A DNA stretch of 51,442 nt, taken from the NCBI GenBank assembly GCA_902519955.1, contig CABYMF010000008.1, positions 1 to 51,442 on the forward strand, written 5' to 3'. The position numbers and the translations under genes are program-made. Below the pieces are notes generated by a model. The model searched no databases and was not told where the DNA came from. It was given only the letters and a program-made list of their open reading frames with translations. This DNA is from an uncultured Bacteroidota bacterium. Lineage in GTDB: Bacteria; Bacteroidota; Bacteroidia; Flavobacteriales; Flavobacteriaceae. Positions 1-9,245 of this stretch are shown here, piece by piece (within the stretch, counting starts at the first letter, position 1; every line of letters begins with the position of its first letter).

Positions 1-1706
1 CCAGCTAAAGGGCCATTTTTCATTGAATCCTTGAAACCCTTCTCAACAGATGGAATATATTCTCTTGGAATATTCCCACCTTTGATTAGGTTTACAAATT
101 CTAGGCCTGCTTTACCCTTCTCTCCTGGTTCAATTGTAAATACAATATCTGCAAATTTTCCTCTACCACCAGTTTGTTTTTTGTATGTCTCTCTATGATC
201 AGCAGATTGAGTTAATGATTCTTTATACTCAACTTGAGGCTGGCCTTGATTAACTTCAACTTTAAATTCTCTTCTTAATCTATCAACAATAATATCAAGG
301 TGAAGCTCTCCCATACCTGATATTACAGTTTGGCCTGATGCTTCATCAGTTTTAACTTGAAAAGTAGGATCTTCTTCAGCTAATTTTCCAAGAGCCATTC
401 CTAGCTTATCAACATCTACTTTAGTTTTTGGTTCGACTGCAACACCAATAACTGGGTCAGGAAACACCATACTTTCTAATACTATTGGATGCTTCTCAGA
501 AGATAATGTGTCTCCTGTCTTTATATCCTTAAATCCAACTGCAGCACCAATATCACCAGCTTCAATATAGTCTATTGCGTTTTGCTTATTTGAGTGCATC
601 TGATAAATTCTAGAAATTCTTTCTCTATTATCAGACCTGTTATTTAAAACATATGAACCAGCATCTAATCTACCAGAGTAAACTCTAAAAAAAGCGAGTC
701 TTCCTACATAAGGATCTGTGGCAATTTTAAAAGCGAGTGCTGAAAAAGGCTCAGATACTTTTGGAAGTCTTGAAATTTCATCTTCTGAATTTGGTTTTGT
801 ACCTGTAATAGCATCTTTATCTTCTGGTGAAGGCAGATATCTACATACAGCATCTAATAAAAACTGAACACCCTTATTTTTAAATGCAGAACCACATATC
901 ATTGGAATTATACTAATATCCTGAGTCGCAGCTCTTAATGCATTATGAACTTCATCCTCAGTTATAGAATCTGGATCTTCAAAATACTTTTCTAGAAGAT
1001 TTTCATCATACTCTGCTACAGCTTCAATAAGCTCTCCACGAAGTCTTTCAGACTCATCTTTTAAATCATCTGGAATATCAACAATATCGAAAGTTGAGCC
1101 AAAATTATCTTCATGCCATACAATAGCCTGATTCTTGACTAGATCAACAATACCTTTAAAATCCTCTTCGTCACCAATATTAAGTACAATTGGAACAGCC
1201 TTAGAACCAAGTTTTTCAATAACTTGATTACATACACCAAGAAAGTTAGAGCCCTGTCTATCCATTTTGTTTACAAAACCTATTCTAGGAACTTTATAGT
1301 TATCAGCAAGCCTCCAATTAGTTTCAGATTGTGGTTCAACACCATCTACAGCTGAGAATAAGAATACAAGTCCATCAAGGACTCTTAGAGATCTGTTAAC
1401 TTCTACTGTAAAATCAACGTGACCTGGTGTATCAATAATATTGAAGTGATAAGCCTTAGTGCTATCAAAAGCTTTGCCTTGATTAGTAGGAAAGTTCCAA
1501 TTACATGTAGTTGCAGCAGAAGTAATAGTTATTCCTCTCTCTTGCTCTTGTTCCATCCAATCCATTGTAGCTGCCCCATCATGAACCTCACCAATCTTAT
1601 GACTAACTCCAGTGTAGAATAAAATTCTTTCAGTAGTAGTAGTCTTCCCAGCATCAATGTGAGCAGCAATACCAATGTTTCTTGTAAATTTTAAATCTCT
1701 TGACAT
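1..1706 (-). CDS. fusA: Elongation factor G (3' end cut off by window edge)
   Basis: This is the translocation GTPase that moves tRNA and mRNA through the ribosome after peptide transfer. Reading leftward from the ATG at 1704-1706 gives [20 protein letters not shown], with the P-loop AHIDAGKT near residues 15-22, the G2/switch RGITI near 58-62, DTPGH near 92-96 and NKMD near 146-149. The frame stays open to the window edge, about 568 codons of a family norm near 700, so the end of domain IV and domain V lie outside. It is the third gene of an rpsL-rpsG-fusA (str) operon, 9 bp after rpsG. I see no sign of damage. The family assignment is certain; only the C-terminus is unseen. Confidence 0.97.
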   Translation of the reverse strand, partial: MSRDLKFTRNIGIAAHIDAGKTTTTERILFYTGVSHKIGEVHDGAATMDWMEQEQERGITITSAATTCNWNFPTNQGKAFDSTKAYHFNIIDTPGHVDFTVEVNRSLRVLDGLVFLFSAVDGVEPQSETNWRLADNYKVPRIGFVNKMDRQGSNFLGVCNQVIEKLGSKAVPIVLNIGDEEDFKGIVDLVKNQAIVWHEDNFGSTFDIVDIPDDLKDESERLRGELIEAVAEYDENLLEKYFEDPDSITEDEVHNALRAATQDISIIPMICGSAFKNKGVQFLLDAVCRYLPSPEDKDAITGTKPNSEDEISRLPKVSEPFSALAFKIATDPYVGRLAFFRVYSGRLDAGSYVLNNRSDNRERISRIYQMHSNKQNAIDYIEAGDIGAAVGFKDIKTGDTLSSEKHPIVLESMVFPDPVIGVAVEPKTKVDVDKLGMALGKLAEEDPTFQVKTDEASGQTVISGMGELHLDIIVDRLRREFKVEVNQGQPQVEYKESLTQSADHRETYKKQTGGRGKFADIVFTIEPGEKGKAGLEFVNLIKGGNIPREYIPSVEKGFKDSMKNGPLA

Positions 1707-1715
1707 AATTGAATA

Positions 1716-2192
1716 TTAAAATCTAAAGTGTGAGAAGGCTTTGTTTGCTTCAGCCATTTTGTGAGTGTCAACTCTTTTCTTTACAGCAGCACCCTCTTCT
1801 TTTGCAGCAGCAAGTATTTCTTGAGCCAATTTAACTGCCATAGACTTTTCATTTCTTTTCCTTGAAGAGGAAATTAACCACTTCATTGCAATTGAAATTT
1901 TTCTATCAGGTCTTATTGGTGTTGGTATTTGAAAAGTAGCGCCACCAACTCTTCTACTTCTTACTTCAACATGTGGCATTACGTTGGAAAGAGCATCTTT
2001 CCATAATTCTAATGAGGTTTTTTCATCATCTTCTTTCTTGCTCTCTACTATATCAATAGCGTCATAAAACAGTTTGTAGGCGGTTGATTTTTTACCCTGA
2101 AGCATGAGATTGTTAACAAATCTTGTAACCAATTGATCGTTAAATTTAGGATCAGGAAGTAGAGCTCTTTTTTTGGATTGTTTCTTTCTCAT
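1716..2192 (-). CDS. rpsG: 30S ribosomal protein S7
   Basis: S7 is the primary 16S rRNA-binding protein that nucleates the 30S head and lines the exit-site tRNA channel. The 158-residue product has the usual length and the family motifs [14 protein letters not shown] in the middle and AHKM-type residues ([15 protein letters not shown]) at the end. It lies 8 bp after rpsL and 9 bp before fusA, the conserved str operon order, and is presumably co-transcribed from the promoter in front of rpsL. Nothing is unusual. Confidence 0.97.
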   Translation of the reverse strand: MRKKQSKKRALLPDPKFNDQLVTRFVNNLMLQGKKSTAYKLFYDAIDIVESKKEDDEKTSLELWKDALSNVMPHVEVRSRRVGGATFQIPTPIRPDRKISIAMKWLISSSRKRNEKSMAVKLAQEILAAAKEEGAAVKKRVDTHKMAEANKAFSHFRF

Positions 2193-2200
2193 TTAGGGAT

Positions 2201-2575
2201 TTATTTTTTTGGTTTTTTTCCTCCATACTTGGATCTTCGTTGAAGTCTCCCTTCTACACCCGCTGTGTCAAGCGCTCCTCGAACAATATGGTATCTAACT
2301 CCTGGTAAATCTTTTACTCTTCCACCTCTAACTAAAACGATTGAGTGTTCCTGAAGATTGTGGCCCTCACCTGGAATATATGCATTTACCTCTTTTCCAT
2401 TAGTAAGCCTAACTCTCGCAACCTTTCTCATAGCTGAGTTTGGCTTCTTAGGAGTAGTAGTATAGACTCTAGTACAAACACCTCTTTTTTGAGGTGATTT
2501 ATTAAGGGCAACAGACTTACTCTTCTTGGTTGAAGAAGTCCTACCTTTTCTTACTAATTGCGATATTGTTGGCAT
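2201..2575 (-). CDS. rpsL: 30S ribosomal protein S12
   Basis: S12 sits at the decoding centre and helps control accuracy. The 124-residue protein carries the conserved [20 protein letters not shown] stretch and [12 protein letters not shown]. The latter holds the Asp that RimO methylthiolates in other bacteria. The lysines at both streptomycin-resistance hot spots (KKPNSA and VKDLPG) are the wild-type residues. It is the first gene of the rpsL-rpsG-fusA operon, and a TAAATTTG -7 element lies 33 bp upstream of its start. Confidence 0.97.
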   Translation of the reverse strand: MPTISQLVRKGRTSSTKKSKSVALNKSPQKRGVCTRVYTTTPKKPNSAMRKVARVRLTNGKEVNAYIPGEGHNLQEHSIVLVRGGRVKDLPGVRYHIVRGALDTAGVEGRLQRRSKYGGKKPKK

Positions 2576-2607
2576 ACAATAATTATTAAATTCCGTATTA
2601 AAGCGTG

Positions 2608-2615
2608 CAAATTTA
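2608..2615 (-). promoter_or_regulatory. Candidate Bacteroidota -7 promoter element for rpsL-rpsG-fusA
   Basis: Read leftward the bases are TAAATTTG followed by CACG. This matches the TAnnTTTG -7 element known for the Bacteroidota housekeeping sigma factor. It would start transcription near 2604 and give a leader of roughly 29 nt. I see no convincing -33 TTTG element. The extended TTTGCACG also occurs in front of rpmB. Confidence 0.6.
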
Positions 2616-2678
2616 AAATTTTTTTTTGGTTATTGTATGTATAATTGCATGTTTTTTTAAAAAAAACAATTATAAATC

Positions 2679-3872
2679 TTAACAGATTACTCCTGAGGCA
2701 ATTAATTGAGAATTATCATATATGGCAAGGAATTGACCTTGAGTTATAGCAGTTTGAAAATCATCAAATTCAACATATAAAAAATCAAGATACTTATGAA
2801 TAGAAATTTTTTGAAGTTTTTGCCTGTATCTTATTCTAGCTTTAAGTTTTAAATCTCCTAGATTTTCAAAATTAAAATCATCATTTACCCAATTTAATTG
2901 AGATAATTTAACCTTTAGAGCCTTCTTTTTTAAACCTGGATGATTCTTTCCTTCACCAACAAATATCTCATTAGTTTGAGTGTTGGTTGAAATAACAAAG
3001 AGAGGATTCTTATATCCCCCTATAGCTAGACCTTTTCTTTGACCAATGGTATAATAATGGGCTCCATTATGATTTCCAATAATTTTTCCATCTGATAAAG
3101 AATATACTATTTGATCACTCAAACTCGTCATTCTTTCATTTTCGTTTATGAAATTTGATGTTCTATCATAAAGTTTAGAATCGGATGGAATCTCAATTAC
3201 ATTACCTTTCTTTTTTTTAAGTTTTTGTTGAAGAAAATCAGGTAAGCTTACCTTTCCAACAAAGCATAATCCTTGAGAATCTTTTTTTTCAGCTGTAACT
3301 AAATTATTTTTTTTAGCAATTTCTCTTACTTCATTTTTCATTAGATCTCCTAATGGAAATAATATTTTATTTAATTGTGATTGATTTAATTGACATAAAA
3401 AATATGATTGATCTTTAGTGTGGTCTTTTCCTGAGTGTAACTCGTATTTAATGTTATTTTTATTTAAACTATTTGTTTTAATTCTAGAGTAGTGACCTGT
3501 TGCAACATAATCTGCACCTAAGGAAATTGCAATATCAAGAAAAACATCAAATTTTATCTCTCTGTTACACAAAATATCAGGATTTGGTGTATTTCCTCTA
3601 GAATATTCATCAAACATATAATCAATTATTTTTTCTTTATAATCTTTACTTAAATCAACTACTTGAAATGGAATATTAAGCTTTTCGGCTACCAACATTG
3701 CATCATTACTGTCTTCTAACCATGGACATTCCTCAGATAGAGTAACACTTTCATCATGCCAATTCTTCATAAATAGTCCAATTAGGTCATACCCCTGTTC
3801 CTTTAGTAAAAAAGCCGCAACACTTGAGTCAACACCTCCGGATAAGGCAACTACAACTTTAGTTTTTTTCAT
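2679..3872 (-). CDS. mnmA: tRNA-uridine 2-sulfurtransferase MnmA
   Basis: MnmA adds the 2-thio group to the wobble uridine of Lys, Glu and Gln tRNAs, using ATP and a persulfide donor. The PP-loop SGGVDSS is at residues 11-17. The two catalytic cysteines are recognisable in [14 protein letters not shown] (Cys102) and SQGLCFVGK (Cys202), and GHYSR and TIGQRKGL are also present. At 397 residues it is slightly longer than the 360-380 typical of the family; the extra length is a lysine-rich loop around 215-245. It is the last gene of pyrG-yidC-mnmA, 6 bp after yidC. Confidence 0.95.
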   Translation of the reverse strand: MKKTKVVVALSGGVDSSVAAFLLKEQGYDLIGLFMKNWHDESVTLSEECPWLEDSNDAMLVAEKLNIPFQVVDLSKDYKEKIIDYMFDEYSRGNTPNPDILCNREIKFDVFLDIAISLGADYVATGHYSRIKTNSLNKNNIKYELHSGKDHTKDQSYFLCQLNQSQLNKILFPLGDLMKNEVREIAKKNNLVTAEKKDSQGLCFVGKVSLPDFLQQKLKKKKGNVIEIPSDSKLYDRTSNFINENERMTSLSDQIVYSLSDGKIIGNHNGAHYYTIGQRKGLAIGGYKNPLFVISTNTQTNEIFVGEGKNHPGLKKKALKVKLSQLNWVNDDFNFENLGDLKLKARIRYRQKLQKISIHKYLDFLYVEFDDFQTAITQGQFLAIYDNSQLIASGVIC

Positions 3873-3878
3873 TAGAAA

Positions 3879-5666
3879 TTATTGTTCTCTTCTTTTCTTT
3901 TGTTTCTCAGCTTCTTCTAGAGCCTTTTGTAGTCTAGCTCTGAAACCACCTACTTTTAGTGGCTTCTTTTTATTTTCCTCAATTTGAGTTAATATTTTAT
4001 TATCATCTATAATGAAATTCTTAATGACTAACATTAATACAATCGTAAGTATATTAGAAATAAAGTAATATAAACTTAGTCCACTGGCATAATTGTTAAA
4101 GAAAAATAACATCATTATTGGCATCATATACATTATAACTTTCATATTAACTCCCCCAGTTTGAGATGCTGGCATCATTTGTTGTCCAGTGGTCATTTTT
4201 GTGTAAAAGAAAATTGCAATAGATGCTAAAATTGGAAAAAGACTAATGTGATCACCATAAAGAGGGATGTAAAAACCTAAATCAAGTATTGAATCATATG
4301 AAGAAAGATCGTCTGCCCATAAAAAACTTTTACCCCTCAAGCTAAATGCTGCAGGAAAAAATACAAAAAGTGCAAAAAATATAGGCATTTGCAAAAATGC
4401 TGGTAAACATCCAGACATTGGGTTAGCTCCTGATTTAGTGTAGAGGTTCATAGTTTCTTGCTGCTTCTTCATTGGATCATCTTTAAATTTCTCATTAATT
4501 ACCTCAAGCTCAGGTTTTAAAACTCTCATTTTAACTTGAGATTCATATGATTTGTATGTTAGAGGAGCAATTGCAACTTTTACAATTATTGTCATTAGGA
4601 TTATAGATAATCCATATGAAAAATAGTTAGTTAGAAAAGAAAAGAGTGGAAAGAAGATAAATCTATTTAACCAACCAAAAATTCCCCAACCAATTTGAAC
4701 AGAGTTTTCAAGATTTAGATTATACTCTTTGAGAGTCTCATAATCAGTAGGACCAAAATACATACTAAAACTCAGATTATTATCTGAATTAAGATTCAGC
4801 GGAACACTTGCAAGAAACCTCTTTGTAAACTTATTATCTAAAGTTTCATTACTTGCTAAATCTTCAGAGCTTATATCAACATCGTTTAATTGATCATTTA
4901 AAATAAGAATTGAACTAAAAAAATGTTCTCTAAAGGAAATCCAATTAACGTTGTTTATATTTTTATTAGTTGAACCTGCAATAGATAGATAAGAGTCTTT
5001 ATTCTCTTCAAAACCATATGCAAGTGCAGTATATCTATTTTCATAATCAATACTCTTTGAATTTCTGAAAGAGTCTCTACCCCATATCAATTCAACATTA
5101 TCATAGTTATTCGATATATTTGTGTCATTTAATTTAATATCAAATTCAACAATCCTTGACTTATCCTGTAATTTAAAGATTAGATCTAATGATCTTTGTT
5201 CATCAATAATACCTGTTAATACAACTTCTGAATCTGGTTTAATAATTTGGTATGTATAGTTTAAGTCTGCAGAGTTGATTACAGAATTTCTACTAATAGG
5301 AATGTTATAGCTAAAAATCGATTTATTATCATTAACAAGAAAAAGTGGCTCATCATTATAATTTGAAAAGTTTTTAAGTAAAATTTTATTTATCTCAGCT
5401 CCACCAGTGCTTATTTCAAATAAAAGATTTTCATTTTCAAGACTAATAATCTCCTCCTCAAATCTTTGATCAATTTTTAAATTATTTGAACTTAAATTAT
5501 CATCTTTAATTATATTTTCATCGGTTTCTACAACTAAATTTTCAGGTTCACTAATTTGTTGGTTCTCAATCATACTTGATTGATTATCATAAAACCAAAA
5601 CATTAAAATTGCAGATATTAGCAAAAACCCAATGAACTGTATAGGATCAAATTTATTCTGTTCCAT
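3879..5666 (-). CDS. yidC: Membrane protein insertase YidC
   Basis: YidC inserts and folds inner-membrane proteins, alone or with SecYEG. The 595-residue product has an N-terminal membrane anchor (about residues 8-25) and then a large periplasmic domain of about 300 residues, the Gram-negative type. The conserved C-terminal bundle starts around residue 340, with the cytoplasmic loop motif QVKMRVLKPELEVINEKFK and the MPIFFALFVFFP helix. The tail is basic (KKKPLKVGGFRARLQ), as usual for ribosome contact. It lies 2 bp after pyrG and 6 bp before mnmA, so the three are probably one transcript. Confidence 0.96.
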   Translation of the reverse strand: MEQNKFDPIQFIGFLLISAILMFWFYDNQSSMIENQQISEPENLVVETDENIIKDDNLSSNNLKIDQRFEEEIISLENENLLFEISTGGAEINKILLKNFSNYNDEPLFLVNDNKSIFSYNIPISRNSVINSADLNYTYQIIKPDSEVVLTGIIDEQRSLDLIFKLQDKSRIVEFDIKLNDTNISNNYDNVELIWGRDSFRNSKSIDYENRYTALAYGFEENKDSYLSIAGSTNKNINNVNWISFREHFFSSILILNDQLNDVDISSEDLASNETLDNKFTKRFLASVPLNLNSDNNLSFSMYFGPTDYETLKEYNLNLENSVQIGWGIFGWLNRFIFFPLFSFLTNYFSYGLSIILMTIIVKVAIAPLTYKSYESQVKMRVLKPELEVINEKFKDDPMKKQQETMNLYTKSGANPMSGCLPAFLQMPIFFALFVFFPAAFSLRGKSFLWADDLSSYDSILDLGFYIPLYGDHISLFPILASIAIFFYTKMTTGQQMMPASQTGGVNMKVIMYMMPIMMLFFFNNYASGLSLYYFISNILTIVLMLVIKNFIIDDNKILTQIEENKKKPLKVGGFRARLQKALEEAEKQKKRREQ

Positions 5667-5668
5667 AA

Positions 5669-7282
5669 TTATTTATTAAGATAATTTTTTAAACTAGCTT
5701 TTACAAAGTTTACAAAAATTGGATGAGGATTATAAACACTACTCTTATATTCTGGATGAAATTGAACTCCTACGAACCATGGATGATCAGTATTTTCTAC
5801 TATTTCAATAAGTTTTGTTTCAGGATTTGAGCCTGCAATTATAAATTTATCATCAAATATTTTATCTGTATAATTATTATTGAATTCATATCTATGTCTA
5901 TGTCTTTCTGAAATTAATTTTTTCTTATATGAAGTAAAAGATTTTGTATTTTTTTCAATTTCACAATCCCAAGCTCCAAGTCTCATAGTACCTCCCTTAT
6001 TAATAATTTCCTTTTGTGACGTCATTAAATCTATAACTGGGTCTTTGCATTTCTCTGATATCTCTGTTGAATTAGCGTATCTCATCTTTTTAACATTTCT
6101 AGCATACTCAATTACAGCCATTTGCATTCCAAGACATATACCAAGGAAAGGAATCTTATTTACTCTAGCGTATTCAACTGCAATAATTTTCCCATCAAGT
6201 CCTCTTTGACCAAAACCTGGTGCAACAATTATTCCATCTAATTGAAATAATTCTTTTGAAATATTTTCTTTATCTAAATATTCAGAATGAATTGATTTAA
6301 CAACAACCTTTACCTCATTTTCTGTTCCAGCATGAATAAGAGATTCTAAAATTGATTTATATGAATCATCCAACTCCACATATTTACCAACTAGGCCTAT
6401 ATTTATTTGATGTGTTGGATTCTTTAATTTATGAAGAAAATTTTTCCATTTATCAAGGTCAGGCTCAGATTCTTTAATTTTAAATTTTTCTAATGTTACC
6501 TTGTCTAGACCCTCATCCATCATTTTAATAGGAACATCATAGATAGTTTCTACATCGATTGATTGGATTACACAATCAAATCTAACATTACAGAATAATG
6601 CTAATTTATTTTTTATCTCGTCAGTTAACTCCCTTTCTGATCTACAAACGATAACATCTGCTTTTAAACCTAATTCCATAAGAGTTTTAACTGAATGTTG
6701 AGTTGGTTTCGTTTTTAATTCACCTGTTGCAGATAAATAAGGGATTAATGTTAAATGAATGACCATTGAGTTTTCAGGACCTTCTTCATAAATAACCTGT
6801 CTAACTGCTTCTAGAAACGGTAATGACTCAATATCACCAACAGTTCCACCAATTTCAGTAATTATTATATCTAAATTATTTTTGTGATTAATATTTCTAA
6901 TATTTTCCTTAATCTCATTAGTAATATGCGGGATTACCTGAACTGTTTTTCCAAGAAACTCTCCTTTTCTTTCCTTTTCTATTACATTTTGATAAATTTT
7001 TCCGGTTGTAATATTATTTTTTTGTGAAGTATTTATACTTAAAAACCTTTCATAATGACCTAAATCAAGATCTGTTTCAGCTCCATCATCGGTAACATAA
7101 CATTCCCCATGCTCGTATGGGTTGAGTGTGCCTGGATCAACATTAATATATGGATCTAACTTTTGGATTGATACTTTTAAACCTTGAGCTTGAAGAAGTC
7201 TTGCTAATGAAGCAGATATGATACCCTTACCAAGAGATGAGGTAACACCGCCTGTGACAAAAATATATTTAGGTTTATTCAT
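5669..7282 (-). CDS. pyrG: CTP synthase
   Basis: The enzyme converts UTP to CTP using ATP and glutamine. The synthetase domain opens with KYIFVTGGVTSSLGKG (P-loop, residues 11-21). The class I glutamine amidotransferase domain has nucleophile Cys383 in FLGICLGMQM and the His/Glu pair in VQFHPEYKSS near 509-511. Its 537 residues match the family. It is the first gene of pyrG-yidC-mnmA. A TAAATTTG element and two TCCGGA palindromes lie just before the start, and the second palindrome runs into the start codon (see separate entries). Confidence 0.97.
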   Translation of the reverse strand: MNKPKYIFVTGGVTSSLGKGIISASLARLLQAQGLKVSIQKLDPYINVDPGTLNPYEHGECYVTDDGAETDLDLGHYERFLSINTSQKNNITTGKIYQNVIEKERKGEFLGKTVQVIPHITNEIKENIRNINHKNNLDIIITEIGGTVGDIESLPFLEAVRQVIYEEGPENSMVIHLTLIPYLSATGELKTKPTQHSVKTLMELGLKADVIVCRSERELTDEIKNKLALFCNVRFDCVIQSIDVETIYDVPIKMMDEGLDKVTLEKFKIKESEPDLDKWKNFLHKLKNPTHQINIGLVGKYVELDDSYKSILESLIHAGTENEVKVVVKSIHSEYLDKENISKELFQLDGIIVAPGFGQRGLDGKIIAVEYARVNKIPFLGICLGMQMAVIEYARNVKKMRYANSTEISEKCKDPVIDLMTSQKEIINKGGTMRLGAWDCEIEKNTKSFTSYKKKLISERHRHRYEFNNNYTDKIFDDKFIIAGSNPETKLIEIVENTDHPWFVGVQFHPEYKSSVYNPHPIFVNFVKASLKNYLNK

Positions 7283-7305
7283 CCGGATAGAATAATATTT
7301 CCGGA
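7282..7305 (-). promoter_or_regulatory. Pair of TCCGGA palindromes overlapping the pyrG start
   Basis: TCCGGA occurs at 7300-7305 and again at 7282-7287, separated by 12 AT-only-plus-one-C bases. The last A of the second copy is the A of the pyrG ATG. The copies could pair as a 6-bp RNA stem hiding the start codon, or act as a DNA operator around the transcription start. If transcription starts about 4 nt after the -7 element, only part of the first copy is in the mRNA, which favours the DNA reading. Function is inferred only. Confidence 0.35.
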
Positions 7306-7307
7306 CT

Positions 7308-7315
7308 CAAATTTA
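7308..7315 (-). promoter_or_regulatory. Candidate -7 promoter element for pyrG-yidC-mnmA
   Basis: The minus strand reads TAAATTTG, a match to TAnnTTTG, 26 bp upstream of the pyrG ATG. No clear -33 element is visible. Confidence 0.55.
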
Positions 7316-7339
7316 CAAAATATTAAAATATTATATAAT

Positions 7340-8728
7340 TTATTGATCAATAATCTCTTCAATATCATATTCTCTGTGCCTAAGAATGAACATTGAGGAG
7401 TTAAATAAACCACCTAAAGTATCCTTTTTATATAAAAATTTAGATTCTGTGTATGATTGCTCATCATATTTAGTAGTTCTATTTAAATTTTTATCAACTA
7501 GAACTCGAAGTAAAATATCTTTAGTAACATCATAGCCTCGAATAACATCTTTATTTGGAAGACTCCCGAATAAATTTAAATACTTACTTTCAAATTTTGA
7601 AATTGAATCATTATTTGTTTTTTTTGAAATTGATGTATAGGTAAAAGCAAGGTTTCCAAGATCTTTAATGTTAATGCTAGGGTCATCATACTGATTTCCT
7701 CTGTAGGTAGTATATAATTTTACATCTCTTTCAGAAGATATTTGAGAGTTAAGTTGAGATACTACACTTGAAATCAATGTAAATATTTCAGATTCTATTA
7801 TTACCTTATTTGGAAGAGAATCAACCAAAAGAGAATCCAAAAGTTCTGGTAAAACATAACCTTCAAATTCAGGTTTTATTTTAATTGAATTAGGAAATAT
7901 CTCTGATAGTTTAGAGTCAATTTCATTATTTAAAGAATCGGCTATTATTATGATATTTTCGTCTCTATTTAAATTTTTATCTAAATAATTTATCATTCTC
8001 TCTCTCAAAAGTTTTTTTGGTGTAACAGACTGAATTACACCTTTTATTATCTTAATTGGATTAGTTGATAAAGGAAATACTTTAGGAATTGATTCTAGTA
8101 TTTCAATATTTGAGAATGTTTCAAAATTTCTTGGGATAAGAGGTCCAATTATCACGTCTGAATCTTTAACTACATTCTCTGATGATATTTCATTAATTTT
8201 ATTTATTGAATTTTCAGTATCAAAAACATTAAGATTTATTGAAACATTTAATTCTCTTAGATCTTCAATAGCGTAGAGAATTCCAGAGTAAAAGTCTAAA
8301 GTAATAGTATATAAGTTTCTGTCTTCAAATAGTGTCTCAACTTCCTCAATAGAATCATAGTTGACAGTATTCGATCTAAATGGAAGAAGGACCGAGAGAT
8401 TTAATTGATTATCTCTTTTTCTTTTCTTTACAAAAATTGAATCCAACCTTAATAAGTCATCTTCTTTGGGCAGAGAGTCTTTTTCAACAAATGTCTTCTC
8501 TTGAATTGATTCTATAACAGGAATTAAAATTTTTGATTTTCTTTTTAATCTTGAGTTACGAAGTTGTGGATTAAGCTCTAGTATATCATCTATATTGATC
8601 TTATACTTCTGTGAAATTGAAAAAAGAGTTTCTTTTCTCTCTAATTCATGAACAATAGTGTCAGTTACAATATTTTGAGAGAATATTGGTTGTAATGTAA
8701 TTAATAAAAAAATAAATACTCTTTTCAC
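7340..8728 (-). CDS. Secreted LysM protein with periplasmic-binding-protein-like domain
   Basis: The 462-residue product starts with a signal peptide (MKRVFIFLLITLQPIFSQ), so it acts in the periplasm or at the cell wall. A LysM peptidoglycan-binding module follows at about residues 27-72, with ETLFSISQKYKI, ILELNPQL and KRKSKILIPV. The rest (about 105-462) resembles the type 1 periplasmic amino-acid-binding fold, with DVIIGPLIPRN and KVFPLSTNP typical of the ligand-cleft region. Such LysM plus binding-protein fusions are common in Bacteroidota but usually longer, so this copy looks trimmed. A role in cell-wall sensing is possible but not shown. It abuts the previous gene with no spacer and is last in bshC-guaA-unknown-LysM. 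Confidence 0.8.
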   Translation of the reverse strand: MKRVFIFLLITLQPIFSQNIVTDTIVHELERKETLFSISQKYKINIDDILELNPQLRNSRLKRKSKILIPVIESIQEKTFVEKDSLPKEDDLLRLDSIFVKKRKRDNQLNLSVLLPFRSNTVNYDSIEEVETLFEDRNLYTITLDFYSGILYAIEDLRELNVSINLNVFDTENSINKINEISSENVVKDSDVIIGPLIPRNFETFSNIEILESIPKVFPLSTNPIKIIKGVIQSVTPKKLLRERMINYLDKNLNRDENIIIIADSLNNEIDSKLSEIFPNSIKIKPEFEGYVLPELLDSLLVDSLPNKVIIESEIFTLISSVVSQLNSQISSERDVKLYTTYRGNQYDDPSINIKDLGNLAFTYTSISKKTNNDSISKFESKYLNLFGSLPNKDVIRGYDVTKDILLRVLVDKNLNRTTKYDEQSYTESKFLYKKDTLGGLFNSSMFILRHREYDIEEIIDQ

Positions 8729-9244
8729 CTATTTCTGTCTTTCAAGTTTCCATAATTCATAATGCTCATTGTTAACTATGTATGACCAATGTAATAAAGA
8801 CTGTTGAATTCTTGGAGAAATATCCTTTGAATTTTCAATCCCTAATCCAGACTTATAAATTTTATTATAAATAGAATTTCTAAATCTTCCTTTAGGTCCA
8901 CAAAATGCAAGCCATCTTTTTATCTGCCTTTCATCATCTTCATGCCTTCTTCCTTCATAGTATTTACAATACCACTCAAACCAGCCTCTTGGGTCATCTT
9001 TATGGATCCAACCTTTAGCCTCCCACTCTTCTTGAGATTGACCCGATTTAATATTAAAAAAATTCAACTTTCTATTGTAATCTATTGACAAATAATAACT
9101 TTTATCTATTTCTGAAAACCAATTTTTTGGGAATTTCCTGTAATCAACTAGTTGATTAAAATATGTTCCACCAAAGATTCCCTTTATAAGCATTTGCTTT
9201 GGAGTTAACATTGGCTTAAATGAATTATAAAGATCTTGAGTCAT
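8729..9244 (-). CDS. Conserved protein of unknown function
   Basis: I do not know a function. The product is 171 residues if translated from the ATG at 9242-9244, one base after the guaA stop; an in-frame TTG at 9257-9259 would add five residues and overlap guaA. It has no signal peptide or membrane span and is rich in Trp, Tyr, Arg and Asp. The signature GWIHKDDPRGWFEWYCKYYE, then GRRHEDDERQIKRW and a late LLHWSY, is one I recall from uncharacterised proteins in bacteria, fungi and plants. It sits between guaA and the LysM gene with 0-1 bp spacers, so it is translated with them. A soluble cytosolic protein is the only inference I would make. Confidence 0.8.
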   Translation of the reverse strand: MTQDLYNSFKPMLTPKQMLIKGIFGGTYFNQLVDYRKFPKNWFSEIDKSYYLSIDYNRKLNFFNIKSGQSQEEWEAKGWIHKDDPRGWFEWYCKYYEGRRHEDDERQIKRWLAFCGPKGRFRNSIYNKIYKSGLGIENSKDISPRIQQSLLHWSYIVNNEHYELWKLERQK

Positions 9245-9245
9245 T

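Noticed and set aside
2644-2672. T-run/A-run inverted repeat after mnmA as a terminator
   Set aside because: The stem is almost only A-T pairs in AT-rich DNA; too weak to call.
5880-6209. Plus-strand frame of 109 codons inside pyrG
   Set aside because: It lies wholly antisense to conserved glutaminase-domain codons of CTP synthase and has no family features.
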